Below, piece after piece: positions 9,270-19,082 of a stretch of DNA of 64,000 nt. The notes beneath the pieces were generated by a model. That model saw only the letters and a list, made by a program, of their open reading frames with translations. It did not search any database and had not been told where the DNA came from. Position numbers and translations under genes: made by a program. The stretch is from Agrobacterium vitis (GTDB taxonomy: Bacteria > Pseudomonadota > Alphaproteobacteria > Rhizobiales > Rhizobiaceae): contig NZ_CP118259.1 of NCBI RefSeq assembly GCF_013337045.2, forward strand, positions 3,117,001-3,181,000. The letters are read 5' to 3'. Every line of letters starts with the position of its first letter. Position 1 is the stretch's first letter.

Positions 9270-9361
9270 GGCACAATTGTTAGCAGCAGGCTGTTGGACA
9301 TCAAGGCCCCAGGCACTAGATTCTCCTCAAATCGCCACTTCCAAGCCAAAGGGTCACTCCG

Positions 9362-10132
9362 ATGAAAAGCCCGGAAATCGAAATCTTCCCATGCCGCACC
9401 GACAATTACGGTGTGCTGGTCCATTGCCCAGAGACCGGCCTAACCGCGTCCATCGATGCACCGGAGGAAGGCCCGATCGTGGCCGCTGCCGAAAAACGGG
9501 GCTGGCAGATCAGCCATATTTTCACCACCCATCACCACAATGACCATGTCGAGGCCAATCTGGCGCTGAAGCAACGATATGGCTGCGAGGTCATCGGCCC
9601 GGTCAACGAGGCCGTCGCCATTCCCGGTCTGGACCGGTCCGCCTATGATGGGGAAGAGTTTTTATTTGGACCGCACCGGGTCCAGGTGATCGAAACGCCG
9701 GGCCACACGGCAGGCCATGTCTGCTATCATTTTCCAGATGCCAAACTGCTGTTTGCCGCCGATACGCTGTTTGCACTCGGCTGCGGGCGGTTGTTCGAAC
9801 GCCCGGCTGCCGACATGTGGCATTCCCTGCAAAAGCTGGCCGTGCTGCCGGATGAAACCGCTATTTATTTCGGCCACGAATACACGCTTTCCAATGCCCG
9901 TTTCGCCCTGACCATCGACCCGGACAATGAGCGGCTTCAAGCCCGCGCCCGTGATATCGAGGCGATGCGAGCGCAAGGGCAGTTCACCATTCCCACCACC
10001 ATGTCTCTGGAAAAGGAAACCAACCCGTTCCTGCGGGTGGCCGATCCAAAAATCCGCCGCAACCTGGTGATGGAAAGCAAGAGCAATGAAGAGGTGTTTG
10101 CCGAAATCCGCAAGCGCAAGGACAATTTCTGA
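9362..10132 (+). CDS. gloB: Hydroxyacylglutathione hydrolase (glyoxalase II)
   Basis: The protein has 256 residues. The metallo-beta-lactamase motif THHHNDH gives metal ligands His57, His59, Asp61 and His62. More ligands are His115 in PGHTAGH, Asp134 in FAADTLF and His172 in FGHEYT. The C-terminal half has the glyoxalase II helical domain ending in the conserved NPFLR and the basic stretch near the C-terminus. The enzyme hydrolyses S-lactoylglutathione to lactate and glutathione in methylglyoxal detoxification. All ligands are present. The stop overlaps the next start as TGATG. Confidence 0.95.
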   Translation: MKSPEIEIFPCRTDNYGVLVHCPETGLTASIDAPEEGPIVAAAEKRGWQISHIFTTHHHNDHVEANLALKQRYGCEVIGPVNEAVAIPGLDRSAYDGEEFLFGPHRVQVIETPGHTAGHVCYHFPDAKLLFAADTLFALGCGRLFERPAADMWHSLQKLAVLPDETAIYFGHEYTLSNARFALTIDPDNERLQARARDIEAMRAQGQFTIPTTMSLEKETNPFLRVADPKIRRNLVMESKSNEEVFAEIRKRKDNF

Positions 10133-10566
10133 TGGCCGATGCCGATGAGATCATTGCAGCGCTGGCCATGCAGCCCCACCCGGAAGGCGGCTGGTACAGC
10201 GAAACCTTCCGCGACGGCAAAGGCGGCCAGCGTGGCCATTCCACGGCCATCTATTATCTGCTGCAAGCAGGCCAGCGGTCGCATTGGCATCGGGTCAAGG
10301 ACGCCGCCGAGATCTGGCACTATTATGCGGGTGCGCCCTTAGCGCTCTATCGCTGTGACGATGGCATCACAGTGGAGACACTCGTATTAGGTACCGACCT
10401 TGTGCGCGGCGAACGACCCCAGGCCATCATCCCAGCGCTTAGCTGGCAGGCGGCGGAAAGCCTTGGGGAGTATACTCTGGTTGGCTGCACGGTCGCGCCG
10501 GGCTTTACCTTCGACGCTTTCGAAATGGCTCCTCCGGGTTGGGAACCAGGTCAGCCTCTTCGATAA
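10132..10566 (+). CDS. DUF985 cupin-family protein
   Basis: The protein has 144 residues and is translationally coupled to gloB (one-base overlap). It matches the small DUF985 cupins, with HPEGGWYSETFR near residues 12-23, the segment SHWHRVKDAAEIWHYY carrying cupin His/Glu residues, and the end motif TVAPGFTFDAFEM. These proteins form a single cupin barrel that may bind a metal or a sugar derivative, but no reaction is established. Coupling with glyoxalase II suggests a role near carbonyl detoxification, which is inference only. Confidence 0.88.
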   Translation: MADADEIIAALAMQPHPEGGWYSETFRDGKGGQRGHSTAIYYLLQAGQRSHWHRVKDAAEIWHYYAGAPLALYRCDDGITVETLVLGTDLVRGERPQAIIPALSWQAAESLGEYTLVGCTVAPGFTFDAFEMAPPGWEPGQPLR

Positions 10567-10682
10567 CCAGGCATATTGGTGTGCTTCAGGCCCCCTGTGC
10601 TTCAGACCCCCACAGGCTTCAGGCACATGTCAGCATAAAACGCTTTGTTGCGCTGCAAAATCCGATTTTTTGGAGTGGCGAC

Positions 10683-11249
10683 ATGACAATGAATATCCCG
10701 CTTGATTCGACCGCACCGCGCTCCACGCGCTACAATGGCGGCATGATATGGCTGCACTGGGCAACAGCGCTGCTGGTGCTTGCCCTGTTTCTTTCGGCAG
10801 AAATCTGGGAATTTACGGAAAAAGGCGGTGCGTTGCGCAATAGCCTGAAAGCGCTGCATTATGGTGCTGGCATCACGCTTTTCGCTGTGTTTGTGCTGCG
10901 ATTTGTCTGGCGGATCGCCAGTCTCAAAACCCTGCCGGAAGAAGAAAAAGGCGTTTTGGGCCTGATGGCCAAGGCGGTGCATTATCTGCTCTATTTCGGG
11001 CTTGCCGCACAGATTTCCCTTGGCTTTCTATGGCGCTGGTCGCAGGGAAAACCGGTGGACTTCTTCGGGCTGTTTTCCATTCCCGATCTCATCGGTATAT
11101 CGCCGGATTATCACCATCTGCTGGGTGACATGCATTCTCTGCTTGCCTGGATCATCATCGGCGCGGCCACGCTGCATGCCGTTGCGGCGATTTTCCATCA
11201 TACCGTGCTGAAGGACGGCGTGTTGATGAAGATGATGCCCGGCAGGTAA
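10683..11249 (+). CDS. Cytochrome b561 family membrane protein
   Basis: The protein has 188 residues. ATG at 10683 lies after GGAG. Four hydrophobic helices are visible, roughly at 22-42, 56-76, 96-116 and 148-168. Histidines occur in each expected place: IWLHWAT in helix 1, LHYGAG in helix 2, HYLLYFG in helix 3, and LHAVAAIFHH in helix 4. This four-helix di-heme layout is typical of bacterial cytochrome b561 (CybB-like), which passes electrons across the inner membrane, possibly from superoxide or quinol. The gene stands alone between the cupin and a convergent exporter. Confidence 0.9.
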   Translation: MTMNIPLDSTAPRSTRYNGGMIWLHWATALLVLALFLSAEIWEFTEKGGALRNSLKALHYGAGITLFAVFVLRFVWRIASLKTLPEEEKGVLGLMAKAVHYLLYFGLAAQISLGFLWRWSQGKPVDFFGLFSIPDLIGISPDYHHLLGDMHSLLAWIIIGAATLHAVAAIFHHTVLKDGVLMKMMPGR

Positions 11250-11252
11250 TCG

Positions 11253-12137
11253 TCAAGCCGCGTCTTCGATGGCTGTCTTGCGGCGAAACATGCCGCTTGC
11301 AGCCAGCGCCGCACCACCCGTGATCAGCACGCAAGCACCAAGAATGCGCAGGTTTGCCTCACCAAAACCGAAAACCAGCAGCACCAGCGTCGATAGCAGC
11401 GGGGCGGCGTAGGACGCTGCCCCCAGGATCTGGATATCGCCGTTCTTAACGCCGTAGTCCCAGGCATAGAAGGCCGCACCGACCGGCAGCAGCCCAAGGC
11501 CCGCCACGGCGAACCACTGGCTGGCACTGTCTGGCCAGACGGAGGTTTCCAGCCAAAGGTGACACACCAGCGAAAACAGTGACGTAGCGAGGCAGAAGCC
11601 GGTCACCACATCGGTGGAGACCGCATCGAACCGGCGCGTGACCAGCGAGTAGCTGGACCACGTCAAGGCGCAAAGCAGGGCCGCCCCATAGCCCATCGCA
11701 TAGGCTGGATCGAAGGACAGGCCGTTTTTGCCGATGATCAGCACGGTGCCGCATAGCCCGGCAATCGCGCCCGCCATATGATACCAGCGCAACCTTTCCC
11801 CCGGCAGCAGCGCCGATCCGAACACGATCAGCAACGGCCAGAGATAGGCAATCAGCCCGGCTTCCACGGCAGGGGCATTTCTCAGTGCCGTGAAATAGAG
11901 GAAATGGTAGCCGAACAGGCCGGCAATCCCGACCAACCAGACCTTGGCCGGCTGTTTCAGCAATGTCAGCCGCTCCGGACGTATAATGAAAGTCGCAATA
12001 CCGGGAAGACTGCCGATGGCAAAGCAGATGGCCGAGAGCTGGAAGGGCGGCATGGTTCCCGACGCTGCCGTAAACAGCGCCAGAAAAGACCACATCAGGA
12101 TGGCCGAAAACCCGATCAGCGTTGCCCGAACCTTCAT
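11253..12137 (-). CDS. EamA/DMT-superfamily exporter
   Basis: The protein has 294 residues with about ten membrane helices arranged as two EamA repeats (roughly 5-130 and 145-285). The pattern, including NAPAVEAGLIAYLWPLL and a second-half GAASYAAPLLST, resembles YddG-like exporters of aromatic amino acids or other metabolites. The substrate cannot be read from sequence. The stop is 4 bases from the convergent cytochrome b561 stop. Confidence 0.85.
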   Translation of the reverse strand: MKVRATLIGFSAILMWSFLALFTAASGTMPPFQLSAICFAIGSLPGIATFIIRPERLTLLKQPAKVWLVGIAGLFGYHFLYFTALRNAPAVEAGLIAYLWPLLIVFGSALLPGERLRWYHMAGAIAGLCGTVLIIGKNGLSFDPAYAMGYGAALLCALTWSSYSLVTRRFDAVSTDVVTGFCLATSLFSLVCHLWLETSVWPDSASQWFAVAGLGLLPVGAAFYAWDYGVKNGDIQILGAASYAAPLLSTLVLLVFGFGEANLRILGACVLITGGAALAASGMFRRKTAIEDAA

Positions 12138-12163
12138 CCGTCCCTCAATTATTTTAGTGCTGA

Positions 12164-12964
12164 TCAGGCCCCAAACCGGGTCGCTGTGATCGACAGCGTT
12201 CCCACCCGCGTTGGCACCCGCGCATAGACAGGGGCATATAAGGACATGGTTCCGGTCTTGGCAAACCAGATTTCCATATCGTTGGCGCTGCGCAGATATT
12301 CGATATCGCTACGACCCTTGTTGAAGCCGGATTTCGGCACATAGCGCACGGAGCAGACGATTGCCTCGCCCGACACATTGCCAGCGGTAAACTTGTTCTT
12401 GCCCTTGGGCGACATCACCAGATCCAAGCGGCTTTCACCATCGAAAATCGGCAGGGTCCTCGAGCAGATCTTGCCATCGTCGGGCAAGGTCAGCCCACCG
12501 ACCGGATCGAGCACCGAGCGAAGATCCCCGGCACTCACTGGTATCCAGCGGTCCTTGTTGCGGTTGGGTTCAGGGGTGATGGTCGTGGAGACAACGTTGC
12601 CGCCCGCATAACGCACGTCATAGACCCGCGTCCGTTTGCCCCGCGTATAGACCAGATTGTAATTGCTGGCCTGCAAATGCTTGTCATCAGCCACCTGTCC
12701 CGTCACCTTGGTCTTTGCATCGAGACTGGTGAAGACATTGGCAATGCCCGCCGACGAAATCGTGCCGGTAATGGTGTAGCCGGGACGTGTGACCTCGGTC
12801 ACGAAGGTGGCACGGGCGACAGGCAGACCAAGCAGGGTGACGCGGTATTCATTGCGATAGGTCTCGCCAGCAAAGGCAGAGCCGCTGGCCAAGACCAGCG
12901 TAACACCAAGCACCACAGGGGCGACCAGCAGAAAAGACAGTTTACGAACAAGCTTAAAATGCAT
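12164..12964 (-). CDS. DUF3108 domain protein, exported
   Basis: The protein has 266 residues. A signal peptide occupies about residues 1-32: a basic start, a hydrophobic core [16 protein letters not shown] and a likely cut after SAFA. The mature part is DUF3108, a beta-rich domain starting near [15 protein letters not shown], of unknown function and common in the alphaproteobacterial periplasm. A Tyr/Arg-rich stretch near residues 115-130 is a family hallmark. It lies tail-to-head with the DMT exporter and head-to-head with rpmB across a 223-base gap. Confidence 0.85.
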
Positions 12965-13070
12965 TGCGACACCATGGCTCCAATGTCTGTTACCCCTTCA
13001 TTTATGGCGTTCACTATGGCAAGACCATAGCCGAAGCGTCGATAAATCCGCCCTTTTGCCAAGGTTTGTC

Positions 13071-13099
13071 TTGACGGGGCGGCTTCAGCTGACTATAGA
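13071..13099 (+). promoter_or_regulatory. Sigma-70-type promoter of rpmB
   Basis: TTGACG at 13071-13076 and TATAGA at 13094-13099 are separated by exactly 17 bases. This matches the rhizobial housekeeping consensus CTTGAC-N17-CTATAT; the flanking C residues are also present. Transcription would begin near 13106, giving an rpmB leader of about 80 bases. Confidence 0.7.
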
Positions 13100-13187
13100 A
13101 CCGCAACTTTCCAATCAGACCGCGTTGGATTGCGCCCTGGGTTATTGCCCAGAATGCTTTCCGACTGCCAATAAGAATAGGTGCATC

Positions 13188-13478
13188 ATGTCCCGCAGTT
13201 GCGAATTGACCGGCAAGGGCGTCCAGTCGGGTAATAATGTAAGCCATGCCAACAACAAGACCCGCCGCAAGTTCCTTCCGAACCTGTGCGACGTCACGCT
13301 GATTTCCGATGCCCTCGGCCAGCGTTACCGTCTGCGCGTCTCTGCTGCTGCTCTTCGTTCCGTCGAGCATCGCGGTGGCCTGGATGCCTTCCTTTTGAAG
13401 GCAAATGAAACCGAACTGAGCATGCGCGCTCGTCTGCTGCGCCGCCAGATCGTCAAGAAGACCGCAGTCGCCGCCTGA
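13188..13478 (+). CDS. rpmB: 50S ribosomal protein L28
   Basis: The protein has 96 residues. It opens [20 protein letters not shown], the L28 signature with the conserved Cys-Glu-Leu-Thr-Gly-Lys, and has the RKFLPNL segment that binds 23S rRNA near the E site. The length fits alphaproteobacterial L28, which has an extended C-terminus relative to E. coli. ATG at 13188 follows AGGTG. The gene is alone and not paired with rpmG, as is usual in this group. An open frame on the opposite strand is a shadow. Confidence 0.96.
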
Positions 13479-13633
13479 TATCAGGCAGCCACAGCATTGA
13501 CATAACGAACGGGCTTGAACGGTAAAACGTTTGAGCCTTTTCGCTTGCGCCGTTTCTTGCCAAAATCTTTGGCACAGCGGCAAGTATCGACCCTTTCTTG
13601 TTATGGCCGGTCCGAATGTGGACTGAGCTATAG

Positions 13634-13664
13634 CTGGTGGCATCTCCCAGGATAAAAAAAATGC
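13634..13664 (+). promoter_or_regulatory. Candidate pseudoknot enclosing the start of the queuosine precursor transporter
   Basis: CTGG at 13634-13637 pairs with CCAG at 13647-13650. Inside the loop, GCAT at 13640-13643 can pair with ATGC at 13661-13664, which includes the start codon, across the A-rich spacer GATAAAAAAA. The layout (two 4-bp stems, A-rich third loop, C ahead of the second strand of stem 1) resembles a class I preQ1 riboswitch, but the first loop is too short and lacks UUC. Treat as tentative. Confidence 0.3.
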
Positions 13665-14293
13665 GGATCACACGTCACATCCTCGTCTACAGCATGCTCA
13701 TGACCTTAGTCGTGGTCGCCTCCAACATCCTCGTGCAGTTTCCACTGTCGGGCCAATTGGCGGGCGTGCAACTCGGCGACCTCTTGACCTATGGCGCCTT
13801 TACCTATCCGGTCGCCTTTCTGGTCACGGATCTCACCAATCGCCAGTTCGGCCCCTCCACGGCGCGCAAAGTGGTGTTTGTCGGCTTTCTGGTGGGCATA
13901 GCGCTGTCCTTCGTCACCGGGCAGCCACGCATCGCCATTGCCTCAGGCACCGCCTATCTGGTCGGGCAATTGCTTGATATCAGCGTCTTCAACCGGCTTC
14001 GCCAGCAGGACTGGTGGAAAGCGCCGCTAGCCGGTTCGCTGTTTGGCTCGGTACTCGATACGGTGATTTTCTTCTCGCTGTCTTTTGCACCGGTCTTCGG
14101 CTTCATCGGCCCGAATGATGATTTCGCGATAAGCTGGGCACCGTTGCTTGGCGCGTTTTCCCCTGAAATCCCCCGCTGGATCTCTTGGGCCATCGGTGAT
14201 TTTACCGTGAAAATGCTGGTCGGCTTGATTATGCTTTTGCCCTATGGGGCATTGATGAACAGGCTGAAGCCCTACCAGCTTGCGCGGGTTTGA
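13661..14293 (+). CDS. Queuosine precursor transporter, YhhQ family
   Basis: The protein has 210 residues with about six membrane helices. It matches the YhhQ/DUF165 family: SNILVQFP near the N-terminus, the segment FLVTDLTNRQFG with conserved Thr-Asp and Asn, and GSLFGSVLDTVIFFSLSF in the middle. These proteins import preQ0/preQ1 (or queuine in some hosts) for modification of GUN tRNAs. ATG at 13661 follows AGGA with about a 7-base spacer; the longer GTG reading from 13637 is not needed. Transport is known of the family; which precursor is carried here is not determined. Confidence 0.9.
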   Translation: MRITRHILVYSMLMTLVVVASNILVQFPLSGQLAGVQLGDLLTYGAFTYPVAFLVTDLTNRQFGPSTARKVVFVGFLVGIALSFVTGQPRIAIASGTAYLVGQLLDISVFNRLRQQDWWKAPLAGSLFGSVLDTVIFFSLSFAPVFGFIGPNDDFAISWAPLLGAFSPEIPRWISWAIGDFTVKMLVGLIMLLPYGALMNRLKPYQLARV

Positions 14294-14304
14294 CCTCTGC
14301 TGCC

Positions 14305-15306
14305 TTACGGCAGCAGCCGGAACTCCAGCATCAGCGTCCGTTGCAGCATGAAGTGGTTGTCGTCGGAGACCAGGATCAGGCGAAGGTCGCCATTGCCCAT
14401 GTCCACCACATCCAGGCCTTCCATATTGTCGATCTGGAAGCTTTGATCGGCGTCGAGCAGGATCTCTCCATCCACCAGCGCGCCCGGCTTGATGCTGTCG
14501 CCCTTGACGCGCACGATGCGCATGCCGAGCCCGCTTGGAAACCGGAACCGGCGCTCCAATAGCAGCAGATCACCATCCGGCAACCAGGCGCCATCGGTCA
14601 CGTCGAAATCATCACGGCGCACCAGCTTGAAGCCACCCGGATGCGGACCATCGACCACGCCAGCATAGAGATTACCCTTGGCGTCCAGGCTCTCCTCGGT
14701 GATCGTCACCAGACCACCGGCAAGCGGTCCTTGCGCAGGCGATGCTGTCAGCATTTCCAGGCTGCGATTGCTCTTCAGGACCGTCTTGGGAAAAGGCAAA
14801 GGCAGGCTTTTTTCCGGCTTGGCCGTTTCAAATCCGTCGAGGGGATATTGATCGATCCGATGCCGCTGCTCAAAGCCGACATAGATCTTGTCGCCACGGA
14901 TCGCCAGGCTCTCGGCGTCCATCGCCCGTTTCGGCGCATTGTTGCGGCCTTCGCGGTCCAGCATCGGAGCCAAAGAGACGCCATCGATACCGGAAAGGCG
15001 GCCCTTTTCATCTCGTTTGATTTCACCTGAAATCCAGTGACCGGTGTCCAGCACGCCAATGAAACGCTTGCCATCCGGTCGAAACCGGATCGAAGACCAG
15101 GCGCCAAACAAACTGTCTGACGATGTCAGATCCAGCCCACCGAGAAATTCCAGCTTACCGAACACGGTCTGGTCAGAGGCCGGATTGAAATATTCAATTT
15201 TGCGGCTACCCACCGCAGCAGACTCACCCACAGCCTGAGATGCCGCCAAAAGCAGCACGGAGCCGCAGCAGAAGGCGAGCAAGGCTTTGCGAGAGGTGAT
15301 TAGCAA
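14305..15306 (-). CDS. Secreted esterase-like phytase-family protein
   Basis: The protein has 333 residues and probably starts at TTG 15306, since no ATG precedes the signal peptide (hydrophobic core LLAFCCGSVLLLAA, likely cut after VGES or nearby). The mature protein is a beta-propeller-like domain of the phytase/esterase-like family: SLFGAWSSIRFRPDG, GVLDTGHW, MDAESLAI and NMEGLDVV are the repeat blocks carrying acidic residues. The true substrate of this family is unclear. The start is 14 bases after cobT's stop on the same strand, so it may be co-transcribed with cobST. Confidence 0.8.
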   Translation of the reverse strand: MLITSRKALLAFCCGSVLLLAASQAVGESAAVGSRKIEYFNPASDQTVFGKLEFLGGLDLTSSDSLFGAWSSIRFRPDGKRFIGVLDTGHWISGEIKRDEKGRLSGIDGVSLAPMLDREGRNNAPKRAMDAESLAIRGDKIYVGFEQRHRIDQYPLDGFETAKPEKSLPLPFPKTVLKSNRSLEMLTASPAQGPLAGGLVTITEESLDAKGNLYAGVVDGPHPGGFKLVRRDDFDVTDGAWLPDGDLLLLERRFRFPSGLGMRIVRVKGDSIKPGALVDGEILLDADQSFQIDNMEGLDVVDMGNGDLRLILVSDDNHFMLQRTLMLEFRLLP

Positions 15307-15320
15307 CGGATCACGCGCAC

Positions 15321-17222
15321 TCAGCTGGCGCGGCGGAACGAACCGCCACGCGCACCCTTGGCGGGCTTATCCTCAAACAGGCCAGCCAATTGCTCGGTCA
15401 TCGCGCCTGCCAATTCATCCGCATCCACAATGGTCACGGCCCGGCGGTAGTAGCGGGTGACGTCATGGCCAATGCCGATGGCCAGCAATTCAACCGGAGA
15501 CCGGGTCTCGATCTGCTCGATCACAGCGCGCAAATGCCGTTCAAGATAATTGCCGGGATTGACCGAAAGGGTCGAATCGTCCACCGGCGCGCCATCGGAA
15601 ATCATCATCATGATCTTGCGTTGCTCACGCCGCGCCAACAGCCGGTTATGCGCCCAGATCAGCGCTTCGCCGTCGATATTTTCCTTGAGCAGGCCTTCGC
15701 GCATCATCAGACCGAGATTGCGCCGTGCCCGCCGCCACGGCGCATCCGCCGATTTATAGACGATATGGCGCAGGTCGTTGAGGCGGCCCGGCGTCGGCGG
15801 TTTGCCGCTGGCCAGCCATTGCTCGCGGCTCTGGCCGCCCTTCCAGGCCTTGGTGGTGAAGCCGAGGATTTCCACCTTGACGCCGCAGCGCTCCAGTGTG
15901 CGAGCTAGAATATCGGCGCAAGTGGCGGCAACCGTAATCGGCCGTCCACGCATCGAGCCGGAATTGTCGATCACCAGCGTCACCACCGTATCGCGGAACT
16001 GGGTATCCTTCTCCCGCTTGAACGACAGCGGCTGCATCGGATCGATGATCAGCCGGGTCAACCGGGCCGGATCGAGATAACCCTCTTCCAGATCGAAATC
16101 CCAGGACCGGTTCTGCTGCGCCATCAACCGGCGCTGCAGGCGGTTGGCCAGCCGACCGACCGCGCCCTGGAGATGGGCAAGCTGCTTGTCCAGAAAAGCC
16201 CGCAACCGATCCAGTTCGGCCTCGTCGCACAGTTCTTCCGCCGAGGTTTCCTCATCGAAGGCCTCGGTAAAGACTTTATAATCAACCTTCTCGTTGAAAT
16301 CGTCGAACGGGCTGGCCGGACGGCGCATTTCACCTGGCGTCTCGCTGTCCTCGTCGCCTTCCTCGGACATGTCGTCGTCAGAAATCTCGGCACCGTCCAT
16401 TTCGCCGTCGTCCATCTGCTCTTCGGCAGATTCGCTTTCATCGGCGGGCGCGCTCTCAGAACCGGCTTCCTCCTCGGAATTTTCCTGCTCTTCCTCGCCA
16501 CTGCGCTGCTGGTCTTCTTCCGAGGTCTCTTCCTGCTCGGCCTGTTCCGGGTCCTCGCCAAAATCCTCGGCCATTTCCATGGACGACAGCATGTGGCGCA
16601 CGACGCGGGCAAAAGCCTGCTGGTCCTCAATCACATTGGCCAGATTGGAAAAATCGCTGCTGGCCTTTTCCTCGATGAAGGAGCGCCACAGATCCAGCAC
16701 CTTACCGGCACTTTCCGGTGGCTTTTGACCGGTCAGCGCCTCTCGGACCATCATCGCCACCGCTTCCGACAGGGGAGCATCCTCGCGCCGCTCGATGCCG
16801 GAAAAATTGGCCTTGGCATATTTTTCCGAGGTCATCGATTTCAGATTGGCGGCAATACCGGTCATCCGCAAGGCACCGATCGATTCCACCCGGGCCTGTT
16901 CGACCGCATCAAACACCGAACGGGCATCCTGCCCCTCCGGCGCCATCGAGGCATGGACTTTCTGGTCGTGGCAGGCGAGCCGCAGCGCCATGGAATCGCC
17001 AAGCCCCCGCGTCACCGCCAGTTCGTGGGCGGTCGGACGCTTGGAAATTTCCGGCAGGCGAATGCGCTCACCGGCAATGCCCGGACGATCATTGGCAAAG
17101 GCCACTTCGACATTGGCATCGCCGGCAATCGAGCGCACGCAACCGGTAATCGCCCGGCGCAACGGTTCGGTATCGACCGCCGTGCCGGGTTTCGCCTGGG
17201 AATTATCGCCGCGACCTGCCAT
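15321..17222 (-). CDS. cobT: Aerobic cobaltochelatase subunit CobT
   Basis: The protein has 633 residues, the expected length. The N-terminal half is a CobT domain, residues about 215-310 are very acidic (Glu/Asp/Ser runs), and the C-terminal 220 residues are a von Willebrand factor A domain with the MIDAS motif DNSGSM. CobT forms a ring complex with the AAA+ subunit CobS and, with CobN, inserts cobalt into hydrogenobyrinic acid a,c-diamide in the aerobic B12 pathway. cobS lies 17 bases upstream on the same strand, so they form an operon. The cobN gene is not in this window. Confidence 0.95.
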   Translation of the reverse strand: MAGRGDNSQAKPGTAVDTEPLRRAITGCVRSIAGDANVEVAFANDRPGIAGERIRLPEISKRPTAHELAVTRGLGDSMALRLACHDQKVHASMAPEGQDARSVFDAVEQARVESIGALRMTGIAANLKSMTSEKYAKANFSGIERREDAPLSEAVAMMVREALTGQKPPESAGKVLDLWRSFIEEKASSDFSNLANVIEDQQAFARVVRHMLSSMEMAEDFGEDPEQAEQEETSEEDQQRSGEEEQENSEEEAGSESAPADESESAEEQMDDGEMDGAEISDDDMSEEGDEDSETPGEMRRPASPFDDFNEKVDYKVFTEAFDEETSAEELCDEAELDRLRAFLDKQLAHLQGAVGRLANRLQRRLMAQQNRSWDFDLEEGYLDPARLTRLIIDPMQPLSFKREKDTQFRDTVVTLVIDNSGSMRGRPITVAATCADILARTLERCGVKVEILGFTTKAWKGGQSREQWLASGKPPTPGRLNDLRHIVYKSADAPWRRARRNLGLMMREGLLKENIDGEALIWAHNRLLARREQRKIMMMISDGAPVDDSTLSVNPGNYLERHLRAVIEQIETRSPVELLAIGIGHDVTRYYRRAVTIVDADELAGAMTEQLAGLFEDKPAKGARGGSFRRAS

Positions 17223-17239
17223 GTTCCTTAAGTCTCTTT

Positions 17240-18232
17240 TCAGGCGCCAAGAACGATATTGGCTGCACTTTCCTTGAGTTCAATGCCAAAGGCGCGCTGG
17301 TATTGCTCGGCCACCAGGGTCCGCTCCAGTTCGTCGCATTTGTTGAGGAAGGTGACGCGGAAGGCAAATCCGATATCACCGAAGATCTCGGCATTTTCCG
17401 CCCAGGTGATCACGGTACGCGGGCTCATCACGGTCGAAAGATCGCCATTGATGAAGGCAGACCGGGTGAGATCGGCCAGCCGCACCATCTTGGCCACATT
17501 ATCGGGACCGTTCGGGGTTGCGGCAAAGCCCTTGACCTTGGCCAGGACGATATCGACTTCCTTTTGATGCGGCAGATAGTTCAACGTGGTGACGATCGAC
17601 CAACGGTCCATCTGTGCCTGGTTGATCTGCTGGGTGCCGTGATAAAGACCGGTCGTGTCGCCAAGCCCAACCGTATTGGCGGTCGCAAACAGTCGGAAAG
17701 CGGGGTGTGGGCGAATGACGCGGCTCTGGTCGAGCAGGGTCAGGCGGCCAGAGGATTCCAGCACCCGCTGGATAACGAACATCACGTCCGGGCGACCGGC
17801 ATCATACTCGTCGAACACCAGCGCCACATTGTGCTGATAGGCCCAGGGCAGAATGCCATCCTTGAATTCGGTGATCTGCTTGCCGTCCTTCAGGACGATG
17901 GCGTCCTTGCCGACCAGGTCGATACGGCTGACATGGCTGTCGAGGTTGACGCGCACGCAGGGCCAGTTCAGCCGGGCAGCGACCTGCTCGATATGGGTGG
18001 ATTTGCCCGTACCGTGAAAGCCGGACACCATGACGCGGCGGTTGTGAGCAAAACCGGCAAGGATGGCCAGCGTGGTTTCCCGGTCGAACAGATAGTCGGG
18101 ATCGAGATCCGGTACATAGGCATCGCCCTTCGTATAGGCTGGCACGCGAATGTCGCTGTCGATGCCGAACACCTCCCGGACGGAAACTGTCGTGTCGGGC
18201 AGGTTGGCGATATCAAGGTCAATTTTGCTCAT
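17240..18232 (-). CDS. cobS: Aerobic cobaltochelatase AAA+ subunit CobS
   Basis: The protein has 330 residues. ATG at 18232 follows GGAGAG. The AAA+ core has Walker [10 protein letters not shown], Walker B ALVFDEYD, a sensor-1 Asn in ATANTVG, and an arginine finger region near MDRW. CobS hydrolyses ATP in the CobST motor that drives cobalt insertion by CobN. The gene is the first of the cobST pair, with a 17-base gap to cobT. This is one of the most conserved chelatase subunits and the call is firm. Confidence 0.95.
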   Translation of the reverse strand: MSKIDLDIANLPDTTVSVREVFGIDSDIRVPAYTKGDAYVPDLDPDYLFDRETTLAILAGFAHNRRVMVSGFHGTGKSTHIEQVAARLNWPCVRVNLDSHVSRIDLVGKDAIVLKDGKQITEFKDGILPWAYQHNVALVFDEYDAGRPDVMFVIQRVLESSGRLTLLDQSRVIRPHPAFRLFATANTVGLGDTTGLYHGTQQINQAQMDRWSIVTTLNYLPHQKEVDIVLAKVKGFAATPNGPDNVAKMVRLADLTRSAFINGDLSTVMSPRTVITWAENAEIFGDIGFAFRVTFLNKCDELERTLVAEQYQRAFGIELKESAANIVLGA

Positions 18233-18321
18233 CGTCTCTCCAAGCCGGGCGGCATCTCCCAGCGCATACACTTAAGGTCGCATACAATCAGGTCGCATAC
18301 GCAATCGGATATAGTCTTCGA

Positions 18322-18948
18322 TTAACAGAAACCCGCCTGCTTTAACAATTGATAGGCCTGAATAACAGCCCGAAAACGCTCTTCAGAACCTCTGTCTCCG
18401 CCATTTGCATCTGGATGATGTTTTTTGACAAGCTCTTTATAGCGCCTCTTGATATCTTGGGCAGTGGCAGCCCCCGTCAACCCCAGAGCATCGAAAGCTT
18501 TTGCTTCCAGCGTCTTCAGTTTTCGCGCCTGCGGCTCGAACCGCGACGCATTGCCGCGCCCTTGCGAGACAAAGCCGAAAGGGTCTCTCATCCGCGCCTG
18601 CGCCGTAGCCGAGCCGGAGCGCTGGGTGGAGTGAATGGGCGATCCCTTGGCGGCCTTGTTGACGCCAACCGTCCAGGTCGGGCGATGGCCGGTGATCGCT
18701 TCCTTCTGGTAGCGGGCAATCTCGCTGTCGGAGAGACCGGAGAAGTAATTGTATCCCTTGTTATATTCCTTCACATGCTCGAAGCAGAACAGGAAAAACT
18801 GGCCTTCGGCATTGCGCCCCACCGGCGCACGATGCGCACCCGGCCGCTCACAGCCATCCCACTGGCAGGTGGTGACGGGCGGTTCCGGTTCCGCACCCTT
18901 CTTGCGGCGCGTACGGATCTTGTCGAAATATTTTGAGTCGAGTTTCAT
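18322..18948 (-). CDS. J-domain (DnaJ-like) protein with an N-terminal extension
   Basis: The protein has 208 residues. The start is ATG 18948 (MKLDSKYFDKIR). Residues about 30-60 carry a CQWDGCERPG...FCFEHVKEYN segment with three Cys and one His spaced like a small zinc site. The C-terminal 60 residues are a J domain with helix II KRRYKELVKKHHPDA; the HPD motif is intact, so it can stimulate an Hsp70 ATPase. This architecture is common in alphaproteobacteria beside bolA and cobS. Client proteins are unknown. It is divergent from bolA. Confidence 0.88.
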   Translation of the reverse strand: MKLDSKYFDKIRTRRKKGAEPEPPVTTCQWDGCERPGAHRAPVGRNAEGQFFLFCFEHVKEYNKGYNYFSGLSDSEIARYQKEAITGHRPTWTVGVNKAAKGSPIHSTQRSGSATAQARMRDPFGFVSQGRGNASRFEPQARKLKTLEAKAFDALGLTGAATAQDIKRRYKELVKKHHPDANGGDRGSEERFRAVIQAYQLLKQAGFC

Positions 18949-19082
18949 TGGCAAATTATGAGGCTTTCCCCATCTCACAACAAGAATTGACAAATCATAT
19001 TGTTCTTGGCCTTTTGGAGGCTTTTACCAAAACGCCCGAATTGGTCAGCAGAATTGGACGCCACCGCATGCAGAGCCACCAG

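Noticed and set aside
13014..13643. 209-codon open frame on the minus strand across rpmB
   Set aside because: It runs antisense to the complete, well-supported rpmB and its promoter, and its product resembles no family.
16173..17231. 352-codon plus-strand frame opposite cobT
   Set aside because: Shadow of the acidic and N-terminal parts of cobT, without a ribosome site or family motif.
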